A stretch of DNA of 64,000 nt from an uncultured Oscillospiraceae bacterium (GTDB lineage Bacteria > Bacillota > Clostridia > Oscillospirales > Oscillospiraceae), in assembly GCA_910587345.1 (NCBI GenBank), contig CAJUKH010000043.1, positions 62,001-126,000 of the forward strand, read 5' to 3'. Both the position numbers and the translations under genes were made by a program. Below the pieces are notes generated by a model. That model did not search any database, had not been told where the DNA came from, and saw nothing but the letters and a program-made list of their open reading frames with translations. Positions 15,748-24,554 of this stretch are shown here, piece after piece (within the stretch, counting starts at the first letter, position 1; every line of letters begins with the position of its first letter).

Positions 15748-15948
15748 ATGTATTCCTATAACGAGGATGAACAAGAGGAGCAGCGAGAATATGAGTTTAT
15801 GACACCAAAAGAGGTCATGGAGGAGCTGGCTATCGGTCGCAATCAATTCTACGTCCTTGCCAGTGAAGGAAAAATCCCCGCCTTCCGGATTGGGAAACAG
15901 TGGAGGGTGAAACGGACAGATCTTATGGGGTGGAAACCACAAATCTAA
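15748..15948 (+). CDS. Excisionase-like helix-turn-helix protein
   Basis: The 66-residue protein is a MerR-type/HTH_17 DNA-binding protein: FMTPKEVMEELAIGRNQFYV forms the helix-turn-helix and EGKIPAFRIGKQWRVKRTDL the wing, exactly the pattern of the excisionase family. Its acidic N-terminus (YNEDEQEEQREYE) is unusual. ATG 15748 follows GGAAAGGAG. It could be the recombination directionality factor for the serine recombinase, although it is more than 10 kb from it, or a regulator of the kinase unit downstream. A hairpin terminator (15958-15982) follows ten bases later. Confidence 0.85.
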   Translation: MYSYNEDEQEEQREYEFMTPKEVMEELAIGRNQFYVLASEGKIPAFRIGKQWRVKRTDLMGWKPQI

Positions 15949-15957
15949 AATAATGGC

Positions 15958-15982
15958 GAGCGGATACCCTCCGCTCTTTTTT
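15958..15982 (+). terminator. Terminator of the excisionase-like gene
   Basis: GAGCGGA (15958-15964) pairs with TCCGCTC (15970-15976), followed by a T run. Because this hairpin sits at the start of the longest kinase frame (ATG 15953), the kinase must start further downstream. Confidence 0.85.
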
Positions 15983-16027
15983 CTGGACGGCAAGTGTGGT
16001 AGAATGGGCGCAGAGGGGGTGACCGTC

Positions 16028-17182
16028 TTGCTGGAAACGATAGAAATTTTACATTCCTCAGAGCGCAATCAAGTAACCTTGCTTCGGGATACCGAAAGTG
16101 GAGAGCGCTTTGTTTGCAAGGAAATGTCGGACTGGAACCCCATCTATGAACAGCTTAGGGAGTTGCATCACCCCTATCTGCCCCGGATATGGAAGGCGGA
16201 ATGGGAAGGCGACCGAACCGTTGTGTTGGAGGAATATATCGAAGGGACTGACCTTGGAACGGTCAGCCTGAGCGAGCGGCAGTTGACAAGGCTGCTACTG
16301 GAGCTGTGTGATGTGCTGTCCTTCCTCCACAGCAAGGGCATCCTCCACCGGGATATCAAGCCCTCCAATCTGATGTTGGCCCCAGACGGACACCTGCGAC
16401 TCATCGACTTTGATGCTGCCCGGGAGGAGAAGCCGGAAGCCTGGAAGGATACCCGCCTGCTGGGGACCCGAGGCTATGCGCCCCCGGAGCAGTATGGCTT
16501 CTCCCAGACTGATGCGAGAGCGGATATCTACGCACTGGGTGTAACTTTCCGTCAATTGTTGGGGCCGTTGGCCCGAAGGAGTCGCTGGAAAGGAATTTTG
16601 CGGAAGTGTACCGCACTGGACCCTAAAGACCGTTATGATACCACCGCTCAAATCAAGCGGGCCGTTTACCTGGGCCGGGTACGGCGGTGGCTTTTGCGGC
16701 CGCTGGTGGCTCTGGCCGGGTTGTATGTGGTCTTTTGGATCGGAGTGGGCGTTTTTGCCTACTATCACAGCGATGAGGTGCGGGAGGTCATTGACACGGT
16801 TGGATTCACCAACCGGCACTATGTCTTTGGCACGGTGGACATTGAAGCCCTGAAGAAGGCTGACCCGGCGGAAAGCGTTGTCACGCCCGTAAAGGGGAAC
16901 AGTGCGCCCTATGCCGCACAGCTCAAAGAAGCATACCCGGACAGTATTGCGGTATTTTCGGGATACGCAGATGAAAGCGGTCGGCCACTGTTTGCGCTTT
17001 TCGAGTGGGAGTACACAGGGAGCCGATACAGCTATGGACAATTTCAAGGTCTTTGGGCGGTCAGGGCAGACGGAACCTGGAAAGAGATCCCCCCAGAAGA
17101 ATGTGATGCCCAGCCGGGTATGTACGCTCCGGCGATCTTAGCTGTATATAAAATGAGTATCTTTGATACGCCCCTGTTTTAA
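16028..17182 (+). CDS. Membrane-anchored Hanks-type Ser/Thr kinase
   Basis: About 384 residues from the proposed TTG 16028 (after GAGGGGG; an extended -10 TGTGGTAGAAT lies at 15995-16005). Kinase motifs: the ATP-binding lysine in FVCKEM, catalytic loop HRDIKPSN, a DFD in place of DFG, and GYAPPEQYG with ADIYALG. There is no glycine-rich P-loop consensus. The kinase is followed by one membrane helix (LVALAGLYVVFWIGVGVF) and an extracytoplasmic domain of about 130 residues with no PASTA repeats. It faces an XRE gene across a shared terminator. Such kinase plus XRE neighbours recur in clostridia from memory; the substrate is unknown. Zinc-ribbon genes downstream could be partners. Confidence 0.88.
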   Translation: MLETIEILHSSERNQVTLLRDTESGERFVCKEMSDWNPIYEQLRELHHPYLPRIWKAEWEGDRTVVLEEYIEGTDLGTVSLSERQLTRLLLELCDVLSFLHSKGILHRDIKPSNLMLAPDGHLRLIDFDAAREEKPEAWKDTRLLGTRGYAPPEQYGFSQTDARADIYALGVTFRQLLGPLARRSRWKGILRKCTALDPKDRYDTTAQIKRAVYLGRVRRWLLRPLVALAGLYVVFWIGVGVFAYYHSDEVREVIDTVGFTNRHYVFGTVDIEALKKADPAESVVTPVKGNSAPYAAQLKEAYPDSIAVFSGYADESGRPLFALFEWEYTGSRYSYGQFQGLWAVRADGTWKEIPPEECDAQPGMYAPAILAVYKMSIFDTPLF

Positions 17183-17185
17183 AAA

Positions 17186-17219
17186 ACTGCCGCCGATCCA
17201 TTACGGACCGGCGGCAGTT
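17186..17219. terminator. Shared terminator between kinase and XRE genes
   Basis: ACTGCCGCCG (17186-17195) and CGGCGGCAGT (17210-17219) form a strong stem between converging genes, with A/T runs outside. Confidence 0.85.
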
Positions 17220-17220
17220 A

Positions 17221-17646
17221 CTATTCCAGAACTTCGATATTATGGTCAAAAAGCAGTTCGTTGGCCTCCAAAATCGTTTTCCTTTGGCTGAAGGAGTATA
17301 GGAGAAGAGCATCCCTGGGGTCTCTGGGGTACAACTCCCGGTAACCGGCCTGCTTGAGTAAGGACTGCACTTCATCCGCATCCAATCCCAGGCCGAAGGC
17401 CAGAGCAATAATTTTATCTCTGGAGGGGTACTTCAAACCCAAAAAGATTTGATAGACATAGGCCCGGTTCAGGTTGGATCCCCGAATCACATCGGCCTTT
17501 GAGCGGCCCTTTTTCTCCAGCCAACTATTCAAATACTCTGGCAGGCTGCCCACCTGCATTTCTCTGTTATTTTTCTCCAGATAGTCCAGGATATCAGAGG
17601 TCTCTTTGATCTCGTTGACCAACTCGTTGGTGGTTTTCATATCCAT
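17221..17646 (-). CDS. XRE-family regulator beside the kinase
   Basis: The 141-residue protein has a helix-turn-helix in the middle (KADVIRGSNLNRAYVYQIFL, with GLKYPSRDKIIALAFGLGLD following) and a helical C-terminal domain (RDALLLYSFSQRKTILEANELL). The N-terminal 40 residues form a separate helical segment. ATG 17646 follows GGAGGTGG. An extended -10 (TGCTATAAT) and a palindrome precede it. It converges on the kinase gene and probably regulates or is regulated by it, by analogy with other such pairs; unproven. Confidence 0.85.
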   Translation of the reverse strand: MDMKTTNELVNEIKETSDILDYLEKNNREMQVGSLPEYLNSWLEKKGRSKADVIRGSNLNRAYVYQIFLGLKYPSRDKIIALAFGLGLDADEVQSLLKQAGYRELYPRDPRDALLLYSFSQRKTILEANELLFDHNIEVLE

Positions 17647-17669
17647 CACCCCACCTCCTATTTTAGCCT

Positions 17670-17709
17670 ATTATAGCACAGAAAGGTTAGCCAGTGGCTA
17701 ACCTTTCTG
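17670..17709 (-). promoter_or_regulatory. Extended -10 promoter with overlapping palindrome
   Basis: On the minus strand TGCTATAAT (17669-17678 region) forms an extended -10. Just upstream, CAGAAAGGTTAGCC (17679-17692) and GGCTAACCTTTCTG (17696-17709) make a perfect inverted repeat. The repeat can be both the terminator of the XRE gene at 17726-18061 and an operator for the gene at 17221-17646. Confidence 0.6.
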
Positions 17710-17725
17710 CTTTTATTTCACGGTA

Positions 17726-18061
17726 TTATAAGGTGCTGTCCTGTTTCATCAGGAAGAGCTTCAGCATTTCCTCTGCCAGTTTCAATTCTCTGGGGGTGCA
17801 TCGGCTCAGCAGATCTATAACAGCGGATGGATCCCCCGGCTCATAGCCCTCGCCAAAAAGGATGTATTCCATAGGCAGGTGCATGGAGCGGGAGAGTTTA
17901 ATGAGGGTGTCAATCGACATCTGAGAGGTTCCTACCTCCAACTGCCCATAATAACCGGTTCCAATGTCCGCCAGCTCAGACATTTTCTCCCGGGTCAGGC
18001 CCAGCTCGGTCCTGCGCTGGCGCAGCCGCTGGCCAATATCGACAAGCTGATTTTTCTCCAT
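17726..18061 (-). CDS. XRE-family repressor-like protein
   Basis: The 111-residue protein has a canonical N-terminal helix-turn-helix (LRQRRTELGLTREKMSELAD, then IGTGYYGQLEVGTSQMSIDTL and LIKLSRSMHLPMEYILFG) and a short helical C-terminus. It is divergent from the zinc-ribbon operon, whose promoter lies at 18088-18116, and may control it. ATG 18061 has AGGGGTG further upstream than usual. Confidence 0.88.
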   Translation of the reverse strand: MEKNQLVDIGQRLRQRRTELGLTREKMSELADIGTGYYGQLEVGTSQMSIDTLIKLSRSMHLPMEYILFGEGYEPGDPSAVIDLLSRCTPRELKLAEEMLKLFLMKQDSTL

Positions 18062-18087
18062 TATTTTATAACACCCCTTTTTCGTTA

Positions 18088-18116
18088 TTGTAAACGGAAA
18101 TAGGATGTGGTAAAAT
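18088..18116 (+). promoter_or_regulatory. Promoter of the zinc-ribbon operon
   Basis: TTGTAA (18088-18093) and TAAAAT (18111-18116) with a 17-base spacer. It lies between the XRE gene and the GTG start at 18166 and likely drives the three genes to 21769. Confidence 0.75.
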
Positions 18117-18165
18117 ATGTTATAAGATACCGAAAATAGTTATCTATAAGAAGGGGGCAATATCT

Positions 18166-18861
18166 GTGAGATGCCCAAATTGTAAATCAGAAAATCCGGA
18201 TGCGGCTAAGTTTTGCCATAAATGTGGGGTGGCTTTGCGGGAATCTGTACCAACAAAAGTGATTTCTCCCCCCGAACAGGCAAAAGAATCACCTCCATCG
18301 GCGGTTCCTAAACCGAGTGTCCATTCAGATACCACCTGTCCCTACTGCGGAAGTTCCAACTGCCAACCGATGGCAAGAAATGTTACAAAGGTCAAAGGCT
18401 CAAGCTACAGCATGACCAACGGCTGTTGCGGGCTATGCCTGATGGGGCCATTCGGATTGCTGTGCGGCCTTTGTGGGACTGGCACCAGAGTCGATGTAAA
18501 GAACGAGACTGCATGGATCTGTCAGGACTGCGGCAAGGAACATCTTTCCCAGAAGGATGCCAAGGAGAAAGCTTTGGCGATGGCGCTGACCGCATTTGTA
18601 CTTACTTTAATAGGTTCATTGCTGTTATCCGCCTGCGCCCTGTATGGGAGCCTTACCCTGCTACGGGTCTTGCTGTTTGCCGGGATCCCGTTGGGAGCTT
18701 GGCTGATGATCGAAGTTGACCTTTCCAACGAGTTGGGCTATCCCTTTGGGGAACTTATTGACCCGCAGCAGAAGAAAGCCGTCCTCATTGGCCTGGCAGT
18801 CGTAGTTGTCCTGATGCTGCTGTTCAGTGGCTCCATTGTAGACAGCTGGTTATCGTCATGA
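18166..18861 (+). CDS. Zinc-ribbon membrane protein
   Basis: The 231-residue protein starts at GTG 18166 (after AAGGGGG). It opens with a zinc ribbon (CPNCKSENPDAAKFCHKCG), has a second Cys cluster (CPYCGSSNC near residue 63 and, after a Gly/Cys-rich loop, WICQDCGKEH), then three hydrophobic helices (ALTAFVLTLIGSLLLSACAL, LRVLLFAGIPLGAWLMI and AVLIGLAVVVVLMLLFSG). Function unknown. It overlaps the DUF2085 gene by four bases and begins the operon that ends with the 847-residue mosaic protein, which also starts with zinc ribbons. Confidence 0.75.
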   Translation: MRCPNCKSENPDAAKFCHKCGVALRESVPTKVISPPEQAKESPPSAVPKPSVHSDTTCPYCGSSNCQPMARNVTKVKGSSYSMTNGCCGLCLMGPFGLLCGLCGTGTRVDVKNETAWICQDCGKEHLSQKDAKEKALAMALTAFVLTLIGSLLLSACALYGSLTLLRVLLFAGIPLGAWLMIEVDLSNELGYPFGELIDPQQKKAVLIGLAVVVVLMLLFSGSIVDSWLSS

Positions 18862-19211
18862 GCAAAGGCCGGGCATACAGGGCCGCCATGACATTGGGCA
18901 GGCTGTCAGGCTGCCATCAGCTGCCGGAACGGAGCTTCTTCTGGCATGGACAGCAATTCCCTGTCTGCGCCAGATGCACCGGTGTATTCTTGGGAGAGGC
19001 TGTCGGAGTGCTTAGCTTTGCCTGGGTGCGCCTTCCCGTTTGGTGTATTGTCCTGATGTGCGGCATCATGCTTTTGGACTGGGGGATCCAGGCACTTGGG
19101 ATAAAACCATCCACCAACCTGCGGCGGCTGTTGACAGGGTTTATCTGCGGCTTTGCGGCAGGGCAGCTTATTCTAATGGTCACATCGAAAATAATTCAAA
19201 TACTGAAATAA
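18858..19211 (+). CDS. DUF2085 membrane protein
   Basis: The 117-residue protein shows the DUF2085 signature: CHQLPERSFFWHGQQFPVCA followed by RCTGVFLGEAVG, then two to three membrane helices (IVLMCGIMLLDWGIQALG; LLTGFICGFAAGQLILMV). The conserved Cys and His residues suggest metal binding at the membrane. ATG 18858 overlaps the upstream stop codon. The role of the family is unknown. Confidence 0.88.
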   Translation: MSKGRAYRAAMTLGRLSGCHQLPERSFFWHGQQFPVCARCTGVFLGEAVGVLSFAWVRLPVWCIVLMCGIMLLDWGIQALGIKPSTNLRRLLTGFICGFAAGQLILMVTSKIIQILK

Positions 19212-19225
19212 AGAGAGGTATGGAT

Positions 19226-21769
19226 ATGAGTAAATTTTGTATGTCATGCGGAGCTGAAATGCCGGATCATGCAGGCTTCTGCCCCAAATGCGGCTCCAAG
19301 GTCGAGATCCCCCAATGTCCAGTCTGCGGCAGGGAGGTGGACTTCGGGGTGGACTTCTGTATGTACTGCGGAGCCAAGCTGATTGAGGAGCCGCCTGTCA
19401 CTGTCATGGCAGAAGCCCCCCAGCCACAGGGAGAACCGTTTTCTACTTGGGAAGAGCATAAGAGAACGGTTGAACCTGAGTCAATTTATGAACCGACTCC
19501 AGCAACGGAAGGGATGAAAGAAGAGAGCCCAAAAACTGTTGCAGCAGACACTTTCCCTAAGGAACAGGAGGGCGGGCCAGAAGAAGATAAGCGCTATGCA
19601 CTAACCGCACGAAACCCCAATCTTCTCACTCTTCGTCGAATCAAAAATGATGTCATTCTGCAAAAGGATACAGTAATCATCGGTGATCATCAGGAGGATG
19701 GTTCAATTCCTCTCAATGGCAAAGAGATCCCTTATGCTGACATCCGTTGCGTAGAATTAAAGTGGTACATGTCAACATTCTTTTTCATCTGCTGCCTGTT
19801 ATTGACGATCATAGTAGCTGTAGGCTTAATCATATCTTCGATAGAACTGCAAGAAGCGTTGATATGTATTTTAGTTCCGGCTCTTTTTTGGTGGATGTGC
19901 TCTCGCTATAATATCATCATCTTAAAAAAAGATGGCAGTCAAGAATATATTGCCGGTCAGAAAAAAGCTGTCATGGAGACACTGCGGAAGGACTTGCAGG
20001 ACCGGGTCAATCTGAAAGCTGTCAGCAGCTACACCGGAGACCTGAGCGAGTTTATCGTTAAAAAGACTGGCTATTATCAGGAGCAGTTTGCCAATGCAAA
20101 GTGGGGAGAGAAGGTCAAGTTTAACTGGGCCGCTTTTTTCTTCACCGGAATGTTCTGCTACTACCGCAAAAGCGGAAAAATATTCTGGCAGATCTACCGC
20201 TCTTATCTGCTTCTCTCTGTGGCGGCCATCGCAGGTATGTCCGTTGCCCTGACTTCGCTCTTTAAACCTGAAACCAACATCAGCGTTTGCCTTTGGGTCA
20301 TACTTACTCTGGCCCTGCTGCAAGGGATCTATGGGATTATTTGCAACATCCGCCTGGGCAAGCGCTTCAATGCGGAGTATTATAAGCGGTGTATTCTCCT
20401 GACAGAAAGCGGAGATGTCAGCGAGAAGAAAAAGGGTACCTCAATGGGCAAGGCTATCCTGTTTGCTTTGGGGCTGGGCTTATGCCTGTCTTTGGTCGGC
20501 GGCGCCATTGGAGCGGTTGCGGCCGAAGGTCTGATTGGGTCGAATGATTGGTATTTCAATGATATTTTCTCGGATGATCCGGCCCCAACGAACTCCAGAA
20601 AGTACTACGGTGATGACAGGGATGCTGTCGGGCATTGGGAATTTTACAGTATGACCGATGGCATAAATACATGGCTGGCAGATGAAGTTGGACTTTTGGC
20701 AGCCACCAGCATGGATGTCTTCTCTGGGGATGCCGTTGTCATCGGTGCGTTTGATACAGAAACCAACTTATGGACCGAAGTGACTGCCACTTGGAAATAC
20801 TCTAATGGGGAGTTCAGTTATTGGTTGGATCATACGGAAGAAAAAATGATCGGCCAGTTGGATTCTGGAATGTTGGTTTTCAATACAGAAGATGGAGAAA
20901 CACTCACATTCCGGCGAAAAAGTAATATTGCATGGGGAACCGCACAACGAAAAACAGCTGCGGAGAGCGTGTTGCAAGGAAAGACAGGAGGAACTAACAC
21001 CACAGAGCCTGTCACTCCGACTCAAACCTCCCAAAGGTCAAGCAAAAATTATGAGGACTATGTGAATGACAGCGCAGATATTATTGACTCCTGGACACTG
21101 GATACCTTGAAATATTACAATGAACTGTGGGACGAAAAATATGGCAGTATTATTGCCGTCAGCACAAAATACCCCGGTGGGCTGGGTCCACTGCAGGAGG
21201 AAGATATCCCAGATGTTATGTGGAATGATTTTGAGTTGGGCAGCACGGATGCCTTAATCCATGTTTTGTATAACAATATTGCAGGACAATTTCACTGGTC
21301 TATACGCTGGGGCGACAACTTCCCAGTTGATAGAGAAACCGCTTGGGATACGGTGGCAGCAATCATTGAAGGTTCATCTGGAATTGAAGAGCCTCTTTCG
21401 GAAATCTTTGATCAAATGGATCAGTTGTATCGGATCAGTGCTTCGGCAGCCCTGCCCACCAATATCCGCAATTTTGTTGGGCACTACTCCGATGAGTATA
21501 TAAATGGCATCAGTATAACAATTGAGGCCAAAGATAATGGACTGCTCATAAATGCGGGGTCAAGATCCGGAATCCTGATTCTCGATTTTTGGGTTTCCGC
21601 AGAAGATGTCCAGAACAACATAATCCATATCATAACAGAAACCGGATCCACCTCTTATGGATATGATGGGGCTGAATATACTCTTGAACTTGTCCCTGCA
21701 GGTACTTACGGTGAAAGTGTTGACACGCTCTACCTGAACGGCGATGCATATCATCGGACATCGTACTGA
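19226..21769 (+). CDS. Mosaic membrane protein: zinc ribbons, DUF2628-like core, TPM-like ectodomain
   Basis: The 847-residue protein starts at ATG 19226 (GAGAGG eight bases upstream). Order of parts: two zinc ribbons (CMSCGAEMPDHAGFCPKCG at 5-23 and CPVCG...CMYCG at about 32-50), a linker, a PH-like or YcxB-like part with two helices (about 145-245), a DUF2628-like block beginning WAAFFFTGMFCYYRKSGKIF (about 290-395), a membrane anchor near 410-435, and a 400-residue ectodomain. Within the ectodomain, residues about 607-735 resemble the TPM domain (YVNDSADIIDSWTL; IIAVSTKYPG), and the last 100 residues look lipocalin-like. Likely a membrane-tethered sensor or scaffold; no enzyme motif is seen. 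Confidence 0.65.
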   Translation: MSKFCMSCGAEMPDHAGFCPKCGSKVEIPQCPVCGREVDFGVDFCMYCGAKLIEEPPVTVMAEAPQPQGEPFSTWEEHKRTVEPESIYEPTPATEGMKEESPKTVAADTFPKEQEGGPEEDKRYALTARNPNLLTLRRIKNDVILQKDTVIIGDHQEDGSIPLNGKEIPYADIRCVELKWYMSTFFFICCLLLTIIVAVGLIISSIELQEALICILVPALFWWMCSRYNIIILKKDGSQEYIAGQKKAVMETLRKDLQDRVNLKAVSSYTGDLSEFIVKKTGYYQEQFANAKWGEKVKFNWAAFFFTGMFCYYRKSGKIFWQIYRSYLLLSVAAIAGMSVALTSLFKPETNISVCLWVILTLALLQGIYGIICNIRLGKRFNAEYYKRCILLTESGDVSEKKKGTSMGKAILFALGLGLCLSLVGGAIGAVAAEGLIGSNDWYFNDIFSDDPAPTNSRKYYGDDRDAVGHWEFYSMTDGINTWLADEVGLLAATSMDVFSGDAVVIGAFDTETNLWTEVTATWKYSNGEFSYWLDHTEEKMIGQLDSGMLVFNTEDGETLTFRRKSNIAWGTAQRKTAAESVLQGKTGGTNTTEPVTPTQTSQRSSKNYEDYVNDSADIIDSWTLDTLKYYNELWDEKYGSIIAVSTKYPGGLGPLQEEDIPDVMWNDFELGSTDALIHVLYNNIAGQFHWSIRWGDNFPVDRETAWDTVAAIIEGSSGIEEPLSEIFDQMDQLYRISASAALPTNIRNFVGHYSDEYINGISITIEAKDNGLLINAGSRSGILILDFWVSAEDVQNNIIHIITETGSTSYGYDGAEYTLELVPAGTYGESVDTLYLNGDAYHRTSY

Positions 21770-21871
21770 TAGAAATAGAAGACGAACAAGTTTTCGGATA
21801 CCATCAGTCAAAAATATTGATGGACATATAAAAATATACGAAGCTACATTCCATCTATTGCAGAAATAAAC

Positions 21872-21910
21872 AACGAGAAGGCTCCTCCAAAATTGGAGGA
21901 GCCTTCTCTC
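21872..21910 (+). terminator. Terminator of the zinc-ribbon operon
   Basis: GAGAAGGCTCCTCC (21875-21888) pairs perfectly with GGAGGAGCCTTCTC (21895-21908). Confidence 0.85.
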
Positions 21911-21974
21911 TTGTTGTCCACTTTTTATCGGTATGCAAAATGCAAGTTTGCAGAGAATAATGCATAAAAACTCG

Positions 21975-22003
21975 TTGAGATAGATCGAAAGCTGTAGTAT
22001 AAT
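21975..22003 (+). promoter_or_regulatory. Promoter of the AT-rich two-gene cargo
   Basis: TTGAGA (21975-21980) and TATAAT (21998-22003) with a 17-base spacer, 85 bases upstream of the start codon at 22089. Confidence 0.8.
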
Positions 22004-22088
22004 AAAAAGTAGTAGGCTTTAAGCCAAAATAAATAAAAGCGTACCATAGCGGTATTTCCGATACAGTTTCTGTTGGCGGGAGGCGTTT

Positions 22089-24554
22089 ATGAATCATAAG
22101 GCATTTTGGATTCTTCGGCACCAGGTAAGCAAAATTGCATTTTGGATGCAGAAGGTATGGTATTCTATAACAAAAAAATATGATAATGGTAAAAAGGCAA
22201 TTTCTTTTCAGAGCCTCATTATCCGCACAACGGTTTGGCAAACTTTAAAAAGTTTGGTTTTTGCCGGAATATTGTTTATTGGAGATAAGTGGCTACTTCC
22301 ATTTATCTATACACATATACTTCGGTGTGATACTGTTACAATGAATCAAACAATAGCAGTTGATATTTTCCTTGGCGGTCTTGGAATTGCCGGTGTGATT
22401 TTAGGATTGTATTGTTCAAACATAGTGTCAATATTTTCCGCTAAATATGCAAATGCTCCAAATCGTTTATCGCAACTCTTTCAGCGTGATATTATTACTA
22501 ACCGTTGCGTTCGCCAAATTATCAGCTATATTGTTTTCTGCATCATTCTGCTTGGAGAATGTGTAGTAGGGATAGACATCTCCTATATTTCAACCTTGGT
22601 TTTTTTGCTTATGACTGTTTACACGATTATTATGTTCAGCATTGTTGGAAATCGAACAAATCAACTTTCTAACACCTATTACCTCTCACAGAATCTTTAC
22701 CCGGAAATGATAATTGCCATGAAACGGGTTTCTGGAAGCGGTTTCTATTCACAAAATCCAAGTTTTCAATATCACTTCCAAAAGGTGTGTTTTCGGGGCC
22801 TCAATGATTTATTGGCCATTTCACAGTTCAATGCAGATAATCCCGCAAATCAAAATGCGGCTACACTATCATTTATGTCAGATACATTGTTACTAATGGA
22901 ATTGTATTGGCAAGAAAAGGGACATATCCGTTACGACTCGCTTTGGTACAAAGACAAGGTGAACTATCCACAATGGCACTATGCTTCAGATACCGAAATT
23001 GAAATTGCACTTAAAACAGGAACCACACTCAACACTAAAACAGCGCGGGACTACAGGTGGTTTGAAGATAACATTGAAAAGGTAAATAGAATTGGTTTTG
23101 AAAAACTATGTAAAGATGGAGATGCAGACCGAGTCCTAGGATACATCAATCACATCATTAACCTATCAACTCATGCATTAGAATGTGGGGATATTCTCTC
23201 ATGGGTTCATACTCTGGAGAGGCTTCAATCAGTGTATAAATCCAGTTACATTCAAACAAGTAATGAAAATAGCGATGAAATGACTGCTGCAGTTTTTGAC
23301 TCATTTGTCGGGGCCTACATTAGCATTATTGTTGCCATTAATTCCTATTTGAGATCCATGAATATTCCATCGTTATTAGATCAAGCAACTAAATTACAAT
23401 TCCCAAATAAGGCAGCAATTACATCAAATCCCTTAATTAACAATCAGTATATGGATAACTTGTTCCATAAGATTGCAATTGAGCTACGCTTAGAAAGAAG
23501 AAGGCTAACCCCCGATTGGTATATAAAACAAATTGCTGCCAAAGCAGTCGTTTCTTTCTTGAATGATATGTCAGAAACGATTGTTGTACTTTCCGATAAT
23601 ATCATGGCTACAGGGAAAGACTTGCTCAAAGGCAAAAAGTTTTTCCCTGCCGGAGTGGTATTTGCGCATTCCCTAGAATTTGAGCACAAAAGTGAAGTGG
23701 CGGTCTCACTAATAGAGCAGCATTGGTCAACCATAGAAGAGTTCCATATTGAACCGACAATATTATGGGATGAAAGCAATGTTGAAAATGCCAAGCATTG
23801 TCTTAAAAATATGCATAAAGAGATCCCCCAGCATTTAGCAAAATGCAGTAGTATATTTTCAGTCTCTCACTGGGAAAATCGAAACGATTATCCGGATCTT
23901 CTGGGACTTTGCTATAATCATATTTGTGAATCTTTGGTTGAAGCAATTGAGAACGATGATTTTGAAACATTTAAGAGTCTTTACTCAGGATTTTTAACAA
24001 CCATGCTTTTGTATGATGAGTATATACGAACTGATGTAATCAAAACCAAAGAGCCACATCTTCAGCGAGCGACTCTCCATGTTGCTACAGCTCCAATCGT
24101 TGAATACGCAATGATTAGTGGCTTTGCTATTCTATGGGGAGAGTTTTCCAAGAAGCCTTGTTGGAAAGAACTTGTTCAGAATGAATTAACTGGTTTTGTT
24201 AAGCAGATGCCTGATGGCGTTGCAAAACTACAATACATCTCACAAATGGCCGAAGCAAGGCAGCACCTTTTTTTCGGAATAGGCAACCGTGATATTTTAC
24301 AAACCGGGTGGAAAATTCGCATTGCAAATGCAATCCGAAGTTCTGAACTCTATGAGATTGAATACGGTCCATTTGGGCAACAAATTATAAAAACCGAAAG
24401 TAAATTATTCAAAACATTTTGTGGATCAAATTTTGCTGATCTCGGATTCACTAACGAGGTAGAAGACATCTACTTTATTTGTTGTGTTAATCAGTATATC
24501 GAAGAAAAGTATCAGAGCGATGGAAAATGGGAGGAACAGCTATATGAGGAATGA
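22089..24554 (+). CDS. Large membrane protein of cargo pair, gene A
   Basis: The 821-residue protein has four hydrophobic helices in its first 190 residues (around 50-75, 88-115, 138-160 and 165-187) and a 630-residue soluble, helical C-terminal part. The helix arrangement, with IFLGGLGIAGVILGLYCSNI and later LFQRDIITNRCVRQIISYI, recalls DUF2254-type membrane proteins; this is a weak resemblance. ATG 22089 follows GGGAGG. The next gene overlaps its last 11 bases, so the two products are probably made together. Base composition is much more AT-rich than the rest of the element, showing separate origin. Position at the distal end of the element is typical for defence or fitness cargo. Confidence 0.65.
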   Translation: MNHKAFWILRHQVSKIAFWMQKVWYSITKKYDNGKKAISFQSLIIRTTVWQTLKSLVFAGILFIGDKWLLPFIYTHILRCDTVTMNQTIAVDIFLGGLGIAGVILGLYCSNIVSIFSAKYANAPNRLSQLFQRDIITNRCVRQIISYIVFCIILLGECVVGIDISYISTLVFLLMTVYTIIMFSIVGNRTNQLSNTYYLSQNLYPEMIIAMKRVSGSGFYSQNPSFQYHFQKVCFRGLNDLLAISQFNADNPANQNAATLSFMSDTLLLMELYWQEKGHIRYDSLWYKDKVNYPQWHYASDTEIEIALKTGTTLNTKTARDYRWFEDNIEKVNRIGFEKLCKDGDADRVLGYINHIINLSTHALECGDILSWVHTLERLQSVYKSSYIQTSNENSDEMTAAVFDSFVGAYISIIVAINSYLRSMNIPSLLDQATKLQFPNKAAITSNPLINNQYMDNLFHKIAIELRLERRRLTPDWYIKQIAAKAVVSFLNDMSETIVVLSDNIMATGKDLLKGKKFFPAGVVFAHSLEFEHKSEVAVSLIEQHWSTIEEFHIEPTILWDESNVENAKHCLKNMHKEIPQHLAKCSSIFSVSHWENRNDYPDLLGLCYNHICESLVEAIENDDFETFKSLYSGFLTTMLLYDEYIRTDVIKTKEPHLQRATLHVATAPIVEYAMISGFAILWGEFSKKPCWKELVQNELTGFVKQMPDGVAKLQYISQMAEARQHLFFGIGNRDILQTGWKIRIANAIRSSELYEIEYGPFGQQIIKTESKLFKTFCGSNFADLGFTNEVEDIYFICCVNQYIEEKYQSDGKWEEQLYEE

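Larger units (their letters stand above)
21770..22088. other. Intergenic stretch before the AT-rich cargo
   Basis: No gene is seen. It contains the terminator at 21875-21908 and the promoter at 21975-22003. GC content falls sharply here. Confidence 0.6.

Noticed and set aside
15953..16027. Kinase start at ATG 15953
   Set aside because: That ATG lies at the base of a terminator hairpin and upstream of the likely -10; TTG 16028 after GAGGGGG gives the expected N-terminus.
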